Translations under genes and position numbers: made by a program
DNA from: Chalara sp. BL73
Taxonomy: Eukaryota; Ascomycota; Leotiomycetes; Helotiales
Reading direction: 5' to 3'
Assembly (NCBI GenBank): GCA_918026815.1
Contig: CAKJVC010000186.1
Coordinates: 117,153-181,152, forward strand
Length of the DNA: 64,000 nt
Shown: one piece after another, positions 1 through 11,344 of the stretch
Layout of the letters: every line of letters starts with the position of its first letter
Numbering within the stretch: position 1 is the stretch's first letter
Notes under the pieces: model-generated
The model's input: the letters and a program-made list of their open reading frames with translations, nothing else
What the model was told of the DNA's origin: nothing
Databases searched by the model: none

Positions 1-421
1 TCTATCTTCCGATTAAGACTCGACCAAAAGAATCCTGTTCCTTCAGATTCCAGGAAAAAGTCACTCGGCACGCTCCGAAATCCCCAAATCATGACATCCA
101 ATTGGCTTTCCGCATCTTCCCGAGTGGTACCACTTTCTTACCCATCGTATGACGGAGGCTGTACACATGGCATCAAATGGGCATCAAAAACATATGACCG
201 CGCAAGAATCTCGCCAACAAGAAGATTCTGGCCTTTTTGTAAAGCCGTATATAAACATGTTTGATATGCAACTGATGGGAGGGATCATACAGATCAAACA
301 TACTAGAAAACAACCATAGCATCAACGTATCCAAACACCAAAGCATCCAGCTTACCATCAACTCATAATCTACAAACCGTATCACCACAGAGCATCGAAG
401 ACAATACCTCCAGAAGAAGAT
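1..421. other. 5' edge, no gene seen
   Basis: I see no supported coding region here. The open frames are short and lack splice-consistent continuation. The last 100 bases probably hold the leader of the small gene that starts at 422. Confidence 0.5.
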
Positions 422-736
422 ATGACAACAGTCAAAGTAGCATCAGCACTCGTCCTCGGTATGGCAACTGCCGCCTATGGAGTCAGCGTCTTAACGAAAC
501 CGTATACCTCAAGACATCGTGGTACATGGTACAATTCCGAGCCAAGGCCGCAGCAGGACCGCTGGTAAGCCAGTTCTACTCTGTAACGAATGAACGTGCG
601 CAGTGGCTAACGGATAATGGGTAGGGATACAAACATGGATCGGACGCAGATCAAACGGGATGTGGAGAGGAGGAAACCGTGGAACATGTCCTCGGCTGAT
701 AAAGCGCGGCTGGAGAGGGCGATTGAGGAGTCGTGA
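422..736 (+). CDS. small N-terminally membrane-anchored protein, 84 aa, unknown function
   Basis: Two exons, 422-564 and 625-736, join across a 60-nt GT-AG intron (donor GTAAGC, acceptor GTAG, branch-like GCTAACG) into an 84-codon frame. Neither exon alone gives a sensible protein, and the splice keeps the frame open up to a TGA. Residues 1-24 are hydrophobic and Ala/Val-rich (signal anchor or mitochondrial-type segment). The rest is polar and charged, rich in Arg, Asp and Glu, with WYNSEPRPQQDRW near the middle and a predicted helical tail. It resembles small fungal organelle-membrane proteins in layout, but I do not recognise the family. It is too short for simple ORF calling, and the intron is the main support. 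Confidence 0.6.
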
Positions 737-1379
737 GATTAAAGATAGGATGGAGTTTAGCGTTGGCGGCTGGGATTGAATCATGCTTGTGGGAAAATGG
801 AAGCGTGTAACGCCAAGTGCGGAATGTAAAAACTCTGACTGAGTTGGTCAATGAATATATCGCAAAACTTTTGCAAGAAGACATGCTCCATATTTATCTT
901 CGTGACATCTCGCTATTCTTCAAAATCTTGCGTTGTTTCCCAACAACTGATTTGCTGAATGTGCCGCTTTAATAATCAAATTCCATCTGCCTTTGCAGTA
1001 TACTGGAGACAGAAACAGCTCGAAATGGGGCTAGTGGAGAGGCTGAGTCACATGAGCTGGTGACATCAATATGAGGCTATTCACGATACTTGGCGGCATC
1101 AAATTCAAGAGAGTTACCCGCAGGTCACAAGCACCACAGCCACAATTGCAGGCCGGTGGAGCGCCAATTCTATAAAATTCAGGTTTTCAAAAAGTTATTT
1201 GATCAAACAATTTCATCTCAGCAAGGCTGTTTGTAACTTAAAATATCTAAGCCATTCACCTTACCATCTCAACCCAGTGAAGAAGCTCATCATCAACAAG
1301 CATTTCTTTCACCGCATCGACAGCAGTCACGCAGACTTGTGATTTGATCCCAATCATTTCCATCACCCGGCGCATCAAG
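737..1379. other. intergenic, nothing recognised
   Basis: No ORF with splice support. Moderately AT-rich, with no repeat or RNA gene seen. The stretch just before 1380 is C-rich and pyrimidine-rich (for example CATCACCC), as is common in fungal leaders. Confidence 0.5.
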
Positions 1380-2034
1380 ATGGATCGCTACGTCTCCCAG
1401 GTTCCTCACATTCGCCTCCGTCTCGAGCACCTGAAATCTACCAAACCTCTCTTCGCCAACATCCACACCAACCCCTCCGTCAAAGCCATGTTCAGCAGCT
1501 TTGGGAATATGGCCAAGAACTACGGCCAAGACAAGACTATCCTTCTCGAGCTCGACTGCGACTTATATCTTAAAGAAAAGACCGTCTGGAGTCTCATCTG
1601 TGAGCTGCTCTCTACCTTGTAGTATCAAGGAATATTACTGACGCCAAGCAGATCCCCCGGGAAGCCCCTGCCTAGAATCCTTTCCAGGTAGGGACCCGAA
1701 GATGCCGTTAGATTTACACGAGCTGGTGGGCAAGCTAGAGATTGAGGAGGCGGTGGAGGAAATGGACGAGTACGTGGAGGAGCGGGCCAAAAACGAAGCT
1801 GCTAGGAGTGCTTCGGCAGCGAGTAGCGAGAGTGGAAGAAAGGAGATCCGATCCTCATTCCTCTCGCGGCTAGATCCTCACCGCCATGTCTTCTCCCAAC
1901 GGGCTTCTCCGCACCCGGTTAACCTTGAATTTTCATCCAGTAAGACAGGCACAGTCAAGAGGTCTTGTCCGCTTCATCGCCCAGTACCAAATGTCCCCGC
2001 TATCAGCCGGATACTGAAGCATGATCTGAGATAG
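1380..2034 (+). CDS. hypothetical protein, about 200 aa
   Basis: The first ATG is at 1380. Exon 1 (1380-1599) ends at a GTGAGC donor, and a 52-nt intron with a TTACTGAC branch-like site ends in CAG at 1651. Exon 2 (1652-2034) then stays open to the TAG. Reading through without splicing hits a stop at 1620, and other junctions I tried give stops, which supports this model. The product has a basic N-terminal half, an acidic Glu-rich helix around residues 95-125 (rich in EE and EEM pairs), and then a low-complexity Ser/Arg/Pro tail. I recognise no domain. The 3' end may have another intron, so the C-terminus is uncertain. Confidence 0.4.
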
Positions 2035-2221
2035 TTATGTAGAAGAATGGAAGAACGAGATATGAACAGCAATACTCAGATTTATTGTGATACACAGAAG
2101 TGGTCCATTTGTAGATTGTCATGGTATTCTGGGCAAATCGTATAGCGGGTTACACTCCGAAACGACAGATTCATCAAGCAGACCGCAGCAGCCGTATTCG
2201 GGACCGAAAGTTTAGCACCCA

Positions 2222-3554
2222 TTGAAAGATTCGCTCAGATACCCTGATTTAGGCGCCGGTGGATCATCCAAGAAGCGTCCTTGTGTCCAGTTTCGGTCGT
2301 TTTTCGGGAAGTCCATGTCTTCTTTGAGCGTCCTTTCTGTGGCAACGGCTGCACTGCGGAACAGCACTGTCATCACCCACAAGGTAAACCAAGACGCTTT
2401 ACACGATATTCCCGTAATCAACCATATCGGAAACTGCCGAGAGCGCTGGCCGGGTGAAGAGCTCGCATACGGACTAGTAGATCTGCTGGTCGCGTGCCAT
2501 TCCTCCGAAAGCTCTGAACATCGGGATCGGCTTTATGCTTTGCTATCTGTTGCACCAGATGCCCCCCCAAAAAGGAATCACAGTGGCGATGCCTGGACGG
2601 ACGTTAATTTACGAGTGGATTATAAGCAACCCCTGAGTTTATACTCGGATTTTGCACACCAATGCCTTCGGACATCTCCTGCACTTGACATGTTACATTG
2701 CGCTGGTGCGTTCATATCGAACGATTCACCCCATCGTCAATATTCCACCCAGGACGGATTGATGACGTTTCAATCTTTTGTTTTCGACTGGAGGGCCCAG
2801 CGCCGTTATATGCTGTTCATGGGCGTGCATCGATTCACTGCAGGCTTCAGTGACAGTGCACCGTTCAGTGAATACGACAGTATATTAGATGATCTAGTCC
2901 TATCTCTCCCAGAACTATAATTGGACAAGGCGAAGATAAAGTCGGATCCCGTCCCCGAGCCGCTCTTGACAGAAAAGCAAATCAATAGACCGTTTAGATA
3001 TCACTTCCCCCTCTACCGTCGGTATCTAGTTTCTAAAGGTGAGGAGGTGATCAAGAATTTTCCGTTAGAAGCACTTGCGGAGACTTTGATTGCGAATCAG
3101 GCGGTAAGTGGCTCCGCAATCCTCTTGAAGGGTGGAGTGAACGAGCAAGAGCAGCTCCAGGGAAGGGATTCAGTCAAGACTGAAATAGCACGAAGGCTTT
3201 CTGGGGTTGGTTTCTAAGTCTCTTGAAAGTACCCGGTGTAGTTGAGAGTTCGGACAAAGATGGCCTTCTTGCGCTTAACTACTTGAAGGCAGCATGTCAA
3301 ACGATGCAGGGACGTTGCTTCTTCAATCGGGAGAGTTGGCATGTGAGAATAGAACCTAGCCATATGGAGATTGGGGATTTGGTTGTGGCTTTCTTTGGGG
3401 TTAGGACGCCGTTTGTTCTTTATGTTGATTTTCCTGATCTATTCCGCGCAAAGTGCGGCATCGCCTTGTATGTGATTGCTATGTGGATGGTTTTATGAAT
3501 GGAGAGGATTTCAGATTGCCGGGAGTTAAACCGTCGAGTTATGTAATATGTTAG
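2222..3554 (+). pseudogene. relic of a HET (heterokaryon incompatibility) protein, C-terminal part only
   Basis: The translated pieces match the central and C-terminal layout of fungal HET-domain proteins: DLLVACHSSESS followed by RDRLYALLSVAPD, a VDY-type motif, a W.AQRRY segment, LAETLIANQA, GRCFF, then SHMEIGDLVV and the closing CYVDGFMNGE block. The N-terminal HET domain itself is missing, so the gene is truncated at its 5' end. Within the remnant there is an in-frame TAA at 2918-2920, a frame change around 3217-3223, and another near 3450-3470 where the CYVDG block continues in a different frame. At least three lesions mean no functional product. HET genes control allorecognition and programmed cell death in filamentous fungi. 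Such relics are common in their accessory regions. Confidence 0.75.
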
Positions 3555-3706
3555 AATGCAAAATACTTGATTTGAAATTATTGAACTGTGCTTTTATTAT
3601 CTCCACCCGTCTCTGCGGGAAAGATGGGAGAAGTATATAGGACCATATCATCCAATTCCCCGGAACTGGGAATTGGCATGCTAAATTATATCAATGATCC
3701 ATCCAT

Positions 3707-5441
3707 TTAGTTGGCAACATATGGCGTATCCTCTTTGTATACATCGTACTTGTATTTGCTCCCAGTGTGATCGCTTCTAAGATAAGCGTTGCCCGCACCA
3801 TAAACCTTTTCCCGCGCAGTCAAACCGTCCTTCTTTTGAGGATATATACCGCGTCTTCTCAGCTCAGGAATAAGTAGGTCGACTACATCCTCGAATGTAC
3901 CAGGAGTCGTCACATACCCGAGGTTGAAGCCATCCACGTCAGCTTCGCGGACCCAGCGCTCAAGTTCATCAGCAACCGTAGAAGGTGACCCAACAGCAAC
4001 TGGACCAAGCCCGCCAATTGATGCCTTCTCTGCAACTACTTCAGGAGTCCATTTTGGGACCTCTTTGCTTGCGGTCGTGAACTGTGTTAAAGATGATGTC
4101 ACTTTGTGAGCTTCCAGGGAGTCCTCCGCAGTAATAATCTTGCCCAATGGCAATTTAGACATATCGATGCCCGTCCACCCACTGACCAAGACGAGGCCAC
4201 CTATTGTGGATACATATTTCTTTAATTCTGTCAGCTTCTCTTGAGCCTCTTCATCTGTGCGGCCAACGATGGGTGTCAATGTGCAGAAGAACTTGAGAGA
4301 TGAAGGATCACGGCCTTGTTCCCTTGCGAGTTCGCGGATCCTCGCAATTTTGGGAGCCAAGGTGCTCGGCGAGTGTCCAGTGACAAAAATCGCTTCCGCG
4401 TGCGTAGCTGCGAACTGTGATCCGGCACTACATCCATAGAGTTAGCGTACAATTGCCCTTGAGGAAGAATATCCCTACGGAGAAGTGCCAGCTTGGAAGA
4501 GGAATGGGGTTCTTTGAGGTGACGGATCAACAATATGCCTTGTTTCTAGATTGTAATATTTTCCGTGATGGTTAATTTGCCGCACTTTATCGGGATCGAT
4601 ATAAGCGTCATTTGCTACATCTTCGATGATTGCATCGTTACTCCACGATCCTTCCCAGAGTTTATACAAGACACGAAGGTACTCGTCAGCCTGGAGATAT
4701 CTCTGATCATGCTCTATAGGCGAGTCGAGACCTATTGCTTTGAAGGCAGCTTTCTTCCAAGATGTTACGATGTTCCTGTGAGATTTCAGAATGATTACAC
4801 TCTCGGCTTAAGATAATTTTTAACACCGTACCATCCTATTCGACCTCCAGTCAGGTGATCTAACGTGGAAAATCTTTTGGCTAGCAGGAACGGAGGCTCA
4901 AAACTCGTACTGGCTGTTATACCAAAGGCAAGGTTCTTGGTGACAGCTGCCATTGCACTGATAGGCTAGTAATTTCATCAGGACTTGCGCGTCCTCCATT
5001 ATCTGTGACACTTACAATTGTTGGATCAGTCACGGGCCATTGGGCCGCCCTGCGGATACAGTTGTCCAAACTTCCCTCATAAGTGTCATAGCCACCGTAC
5101 GTGTCGGCGAGAAAGAGTGCGTTGATGTCCCCGCACTCCAATATCTTCGCAAGATCAATCCAGTATTTTAAGTCCCGTTTATGAGCGGAACGATCTTTCG
5201 GGTTCTGTTCGATCCATGAGTGATATTTTCTTCTGAAAATTGGCCAAATACTCACTTTCCATTGTCCTGGGCTCAAGTGGCCGACGGTTGACATGTCGAA
5301 GGCATTGAGAAGAATTTCCTTCTTGCCATGACTATCTTGCGAGTTGCCATTTGTGATTGATGTGTCGTTGGTAGCATTTCGTCGAGAGCGCTTTGGTGGC
5401 GATGAGGTCTCGGCGGAAACCTTACGTTTTGTGCGAGCCAT
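3707..5441 (-). CDS. NtaA/SnaA/DszA-type FMN-dependent monooxygenase, about 508 aa
   Basis: A flavin-dependent, luciferase-like two-component monooxygenase. Family members oxidise substrates such as nitrilotriacetate or organosulfur compounds with reduced FMN from a partner reductase; the substrate here cannot be told. Five exons join over introns 5205-5255, 4966-5015, 4776-4831 and 4428-4478 to one open frame, and each junction restores family motifs: LNAFDM, GQWK|NPKDRS, FLADTYGGYDTYEGS, DPTI|PISAMAAVT, THLTGGRIGW-like followed by NIVTSW, YKLWEGSW, SPQRTPFLFQAGTSP, then GPVAVGSPSTVADELERW. The core starts near residue 42. Before it lies an extra basic N-terminus (MARTKRK, then PPKRSRR) that looks like a nuclear-localisation-type signal and is unusual for this family. 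The gene is intact, unlike most of its neighbours. No reductase gene is nearby, so the flavin supply must be encoded elsewhere. Confidence 0.88.
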
Positions 5442-6044
5442 TGAGTTGAGTGGATGGCCGGTAGCTCAAGTGAGTTCTCTGCTAAGTCTCGCTCGATAAA
5501 CAAAAGTATCAAATCAATGATGAGGTTAGATGTCAGACTCTTTTTTTGGGTGGTACTAATAGCACGCCATTAGACTGATCGTGGCAACATCAGCACAAAA
5601 ATATTGATTGTATGTAAACCACTCCACCTTTGAAGCCCATTTTTGATCAGTATATACAATCTTCCTATACCTGCATGTCGAATATTCTCATTAAGGTTAA
5701 GCGATTGGGTTATCTAATAGTGGGGATCGGTCGCGGGCATTGCGTGCTTTCGCTCAGCAAGCACGAAATATATCTCTGCACTATGAACCCCGCAATCATG
5801 TATTATCCTATCGTCTTTGCATGTAACGGTGACTTTACCGTAGAAAACGGCGCCAGTGAGATTGTTGCGTTTGACTTATACAGAAGATGGCAAGCATGTC
5901 AAATCCTAACCCCTTGGTGACCATCGGCGAAAGATTGAGATGGAGTGGTAGGGCTAGCCTTCGGCGCACCTTTGTTCCTCGGCGAGCTTAAATCGCAATA
6001 AATCGATTAGAAATTTATCAATTTAACTGCAATTGTATCGCAAA
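5442..6044. other. divergent intergenic region
   Basis: It lies between the divergently oriented monooxygenase and the decayed MFS gene. AT-rich, with no supported ORF. It probably holds the promoters of both. Confidence 0.5.
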
Positions 6045-7754
6045 ATGGGCTCAGACTCTGAAGGTGCTGATAAAGTCGTGCCTCATTTTGGTGCCGACGA
6101 CGTCCTCGGCCCTTCTTCAGCTGACGGTATAGCATTTCTATCATAATTTACTCCCGAGGAAGACAAAGCCATTCATCGGAAAGTCGACCGGAGATTTCTT
6201 TAGCTTATTAGTCTGATGTATACCATTAAGAATGTAAGTGAGATTATTGGACTTTGAATTCTCCGCTCATCAACATTGCGAGGCTGATTACCAAGATGCT
6301 GCCAGTGTCAAAGTACTCCAAGGCGGTCAACCCACCAATACTCTTAAACAATTTCACATGACTTCTGATCAGTACAACTGGGTGCAGTCAATATACTTCG
6401 TACGTACAAGTTTATATTGAAAACTCATTCTCCCAGGCTAATCTCTAAGATTTCGTATATCATTTTCGAAGTTCCAAGCAATCTGGCGCCCAAGAAGATG
6501 ACACCTCGAAATTGGCAATTCCGTATCATCTTTTCTCGGGGAGTCGTTCTCACATGTCACGCGGCTGTGAAGAACAAAGAAGGTCTTTACGCCGCCAGAT
6601 TATTTCAAGGAATGATGGAAGGCAGAATGTTTCCTGGTCTCGTTGCCCAACTTTGCAGCTGGCATCGTAGTGAAGAGGTGGGAAAGCCTATTATGTGGAT
6701 GTTTGGGGTCAAAGCATGGGCTGGAGTCATTGGATTGCTGCTTGCTTACGGAATATCCTACATGAATGAACTCGGCGGTCTAAGTGCATAGCAATGGTCT
6801 ATTCTTGAAGGGATCATCGTAATTCTCTTCTCTTTTGTGGTATATATTGTATTGCCTGATTATCCGAAATCACTGCACTCAAGTACGTGGCTCAAGTTAC
6901 GAGAGCAGGAATATCTGGAGGCATGGCTTTCGGAAAATGCACCAAAAACAGCTGATTCTACCTTCAATTTGGGAGAGGCCTTTGCTTCGTTGCGCGATCC
7001 AGAGACTTACAGCTTCACGTGCGCCTAGATTTGTATGAACCTCGCAGGGTATTGCTAGCTGACAATTTCCTACAGTTACAACCAACCTGGGCTTTGCAGG
7101 CTTACCAAGAAACCAGTTACTTAACATCCCTCCAGCGGAATCAAGCGTACTTGCGATCATATTTGCAGGGTGGTTTATAGGTCGGGCATACATTCCACGA
7201 CCTGCCTTTGTCATGTTCATCTGTGTCGGGGCATTGATCTTTTTCGTTCTGCTCGCTGCTACGAGAGGCAAGTACGCTGTCTATATCGGTTGTATCTTTC
7301 GATCTATGTTCTGGGGCATGTATTTCATCCCGTTCTGGTCATGTGCGTATTAATCATTGCTAATTTATGCTTTAATGAAACTAATTCACAGGCAGGGCGT
7401 TCCTCAACCTTAGTAGGCACCACTGGCACAGCTTTTACACTCACGTTCTAGTCCTGCGTGGGCCAAGTTGGTGGTGTCGTTGGTCCACAGCTCTTCCAGT
7501 CAAAATACGCTCGCAACGGATATAAAATCCCTTTTGCAGTCTGCGCAGCAGCTACTGGTGCAGGCTGGATTTTCAGCATCTGGACATGGCGGTTGAGGAG
7601 GAATGTGGAGTGGAATGTGAGGAGGATTTGGAGACTGAGACTCGAGGCTCGGAAAGAAGGGAGAGTCTATGCTGATGATGATGTGAAGGTTCTTCAAGAG
7701 CGGAAGTTTTATGGAAAGGGTTTAGTGAGGAGGAATGATGTGGATGCCGCATAG
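6045..7754 (+). pseudogene. decayed Dal5/allantoate-permease-family MFS transporter
   Basis: The pieces give a nearly complete anion:cation symporter of the Dal5/TNA1 group: KVDRRFL near the start, DQYNWVQSIYF, ISYIIFEVPSNL, ARLFQGMMEG, LPDYPKS, ENAPKTAD, LAIIFAGWFIGRAYIPRP, and VGGVVGPQLFQSKYA near the end. Splice sites are still visible (for example 6400-6448, donor GTACGT). There are five in-frame stops: TAA at 6144, and TAG at 6201, 6789, 7026 and 7449. By family comparison, three or four of the TAGs sit where Trp (TGG) is expected, and the TAA fits a former CAA. Each is a C:G to T:A change in a CpA context on one strand, which matches repeat-induced point mutation. The product would have been a 12-helix plasma-membrane carrier. 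Confidence 0.8.
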
Positions 7755-8669
7755 ATGATACTCTTTCATGTGGCGATTTAGACTTTTATGTTTACTCTCC
7801 CAGGGACTCTAGTGGATCGCACCTTTTCTTTACATGGCTATCTTTTATATTGAAGCTAGATCCTAGTCTGTCTCAGTTCCCCTTTTACTTTCGCTTATCA
7901 AGTAAGCGAGCAAAAAGGAGTCTCTTCGATTGACGATTGCGGTATTAATCACGTGATATTAGGCCTTCATCAAATCGATTTCAATTTATTGCTTAATCAT
8001 CAACTCAATCAGGAAAGCAAAAGTTTCCGAGAAAATTCCTTACACGTTTTAAACCGCAATAGACGTTTCTCGAGTCATGATACTCTCCTGAATAATGGGA
8101 CTTGCAGCGAAACCCACAAACGTCAACCTCGTCTAAATCGCATCATCCCGCCCATGCCCGAAAACCTCAACATACTGTCTCCCCGACAAAAGTAGGCAAA
8201 ACCATCCACTTTCGCACACGAGAAAACCCTACAGCTATGCCCTTGATCACAATTAAACGGTTCGAAATTATCAGGCTAAAGCTCCCGCATGTTCCGCCGT
8301 AATACATGGGCATCACCAGGATGATATGGTGTCACAACGACCCGGGATGAGCATGCTTCCCTGGGCATTATCCCAAAAGGAGATATGACAGGCTACCTTG
8401 GTCCGTCCCCCACTCTTGAATCAGTGCGTCTTGGGTGGTATTGTGGGCTTTTTGAGGTTGCTTAAGGGTTCTTGGGTATAAGGCTTATGCAGATCGTGGT
8501 TGCGAAGCGGGATTGCACCTTATTGAATGTTTTTTTTTTGTTCAAGGATCTAGATTTGGGAGGGCGGAGGTATTGATAAGGGCCTTTCCCGCCGTTCTGG
8601 GTCTGGATTCATGCAGCTATTTGGGTTGTTGTATTGGGATCTCAGTTGAAGGGTTGCTGTTTGACAAAG
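7755..8669. other. intergenic, promoter side of the next MFS gene
   Basis: No supported gene. A T-run sits at about 8529-8538. The open frames near 8513-8749 have no family signal and overlap the first small exon of the downstream transporter. Confidence 0.45.
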
Positions 8670-10461
8670 ATGCATGCAAATCGCAAGGGACGTGCCTGGT
8701 AAGTACTCAAAGATTTGGGGTTCATGACCGAGTTTGCAGGAGTTCATAATTTGCTTGCTCTCGGGACATAGTTTGAAATATATGTATTTCTAGAGAGTAC
8801 GCGACTTGTGAACGGTTCTTTTACCCCGAGTATCCAGAGCAAAAAAAATGCTGACTTCGATGGTGCAGGTACCATTGGTACGCAGAGACGGATAGTCCTG
8901 CCGAAAAGAAGCTCATTCAGAAACTCGATCTCCTTATCGTTCCTTATGCCGTCGTCGCATACTGGATCAAATACATCGATCAGTCAAATCTCAGTATATT
9001 CCCTCCCTCACTTGTCCTCGCACACTCGCTAACAGTGAATAAGACAATGCCTACGTCTCGGGCATGCAAGAGGAGCTCGGATTCCATAAGAATCAGCTCG
9101 TCAATCTGAACTCGATGTATGTGACCGGCGCAGTCATTGGTCAGCTGCCTTTCACATTCTTGTTCCCGATGTTCCCAATGAACTGGACGATTCCGGCGCT
9201 TGAAGCTGGATGGGGTCTTTTCACGCTATTGCAATATCGTACGGAGAGTTTCGCTGAAATAATGGCTTATCGATTTTTCGTGGGTTTGTTTGAGGTATGT
9301 CATGCTACTATTGATTAGGATAGGGAGGAGACTGATGGCGAACCAGGCTGCTTTCTTCCCAGGTGTCCATTATGTTCTCGGCGCATGGTACAGGGGCGAT
9401 GAGCTTGGAAGGAGAGGAGGTGTGTTCTATATCGGACAGATGCTAGGCACGTTGACCGCAGGAATGGTGCAAAGCGGCGCGTCTAAGAATTTGGATGGCG
9501 TGAGAGGCTTATCAGGCTGGAGGTAAGTTCCCTAGAGTATCTGATTGATATTTTCTAATCTTTATCTAGATGGAATTTTATTATCAACGCCCTAATGACA
9601 ATTCCCGTCGCCATAGCAGGTGTTTTCATCTGGCCCGGCACCCCAGCACGACCCAACAAGCTCTTCCTTACCGACCAGGACCTAGATCTCGCCGTTACCC
9701 GCCTGAAAGCCAACAAAGCCGACACTACCGAAGTCCTCCCTCTCACACGTGCTCAGCTTCTCAAGAAAATTGCCACAGATTGGAAAGTGTACGTGCTGAC
9801 CTTCTGGGACATTCTCTTCTGGAACGCCGGCTCTAACAGCTACGGTGGCTATCTTCTTTGGTTAAAGTCGCTTAAGCGATTCTCTACCCCTAAGGTTACG
9901 CAGCTCGGCACCACCGCCCCAGCACTAGGAATCTTCTTCGTGCTCTTCGTTAACTTTTCTTCGGATCTGTTGTGGGGACCAGCGGGCGCCATCGCCTTCG
10001 CACACGCTTGGCATTTTACGGCCATGACAATCCTCGCGGTGTGGAACGTGCCTGAAGCTGCGAAGTGGTTCGCGTTTAATAGCTCGTATACGCAGGTAGC
10101 CATGTCGAGCGTGCTCTATGGATGGGCCAATGATATTCTGCGGCATAATTCCACCGAACGGTCCATAATCATCGTGGTGATGAACCTAATCTCGCAGAGC
10201 ACGACGGCGTGGACGGGTATCTTGGCGTTTCCCACAGTGGAGGCGCCACGGTTCTTGAAGGGTTATACATTTTGTGCCACCAACTCGTTTCTGCTTGTGT
10301 TGTTTACCTATCTGATCATTAGGCCGCTGGCGAGGAGGGAGGAGAGGAAGTATGCAGGCGTGCAGGAGGATGCTGGGGGACCTGTAGAGTCGGAGGCTGA
10401 TGTTGAGAGCTCAAGGAAGGGGTCCAAGGATAGGACAATTACTGCGCAAGGTACAGCATGA
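8670..10461 (+). CDS. Liz1/Seo1-like MFS transporter (vitamin/organic anion type), about 490 aa
   Basis: A membrane carrier of the anion:cation symporter group that includes fungal pantothenate and biotin transporters. Five exons join in frame: 8670-8698, 8869-8993, 9044-9294, 9347-9522 and 9570-10461, total 491 codons. The first is a 29-nt mini-exon chosen because its GTAAGT donor and phase complete a Trp codon before YHWYAETD. Family signatures follow: KLDLLIVPYAVVAYWIKY, DQSNLNNAYVSGM, YRFFVGLFE|AAFFPG, ARPNKLFLT, and a final TVEAPRFLKGY. The last 50 residues are a charged cytosolic tail. About twelve hydrophobic segments are visible. The substrate cannot be assigned. The weak point is the start: another ATG further upstream with a different first intron is possible. 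Confidence 0.82.
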
Positions 10462-11344
10462 AAGATACATGCGAGGTACGCGAGATAAACAGAGATCTTT
10501 AATGACACTCCTCGCGCGATAGGAAGGATATGTCTTTGGTGCGGAATGTAGAGCGTAATGACGTATTGCAAAGTAGGAGGTACAGATCGATTGGTGTATA
10601 AGATAAGGTAATTTAGATAGGCGATGGTCACTCACGAGTTTCTTGCCCCGAAAACCCATATTTGAAGAGGGCAAAACGTCATATTCATCTCCTTCCGCTA
10701 ACTGCATATATTCTTCATTTTAGAAGAAATAATATCTTCCATGATCCTGCGGTATTCTGCTTACAAAGTTAGACCCGGCAGGAGCCACTTGGCTTTGAAT
10801 TTACAGTCACGTATACTTCCATAGTGCAGATCTTCTCTTTGTTTACCTTTGTGGCTGAGTTGATAGCCGTAAATGTAATATTTAGTGTGTCTTGATTCTA
10901 ATGCGAAATGTTGGAAAGGACGACATATGCGAGAGGGACAACGTGAAACGATTAATGCGGATGTGCCTCAGCCCGAGCTATTGATAATTTAACATCCTGG
11001 TTGTTGTGCTGCTAGATAGTAAAAATTAAATGGGCGTTTCGGGGTGTGCGATGGTCTACTTTTAGAATTCGTATCGGCTCTGTAGTGGCTTTGTTGGATT
11101 GCCGAGTCTTTCGTTTCAATTAGCGGTTTCACTTGTAGCAGAGATAGATAAATAGATGGACGTTGTGAAACGGCAAAAAGCACATGCGTCTTGCCGAAAT
11201 GTTAATGCGCCTTATATACCGTTCAACAGACGTCTAGAGGAGATGGGTAAATATAGGCTCAAGCTAGCATTGCATATTGTGGCAACAGTAGTTAGTGACT
11301 TAATAATCAGGCTAAGACACGACTGCAAGATCTTGGGGATAAAT
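10462..11344. other. convergent intergenic region, nothing recognised
   Basis: It lies between the 3' ends of the MFS transporter and the dynamin-like gene, so it should hold both terminators. No supported ORF. A few short frames such as 11156-11389 lack any family signal. Confidence 0.5.

Noticed and set aside
1293..1529. Minus-strand 78-residue frame
   Set aside because: It overlaps the spliced plus-strand gene, has no splice partner and no family signal.
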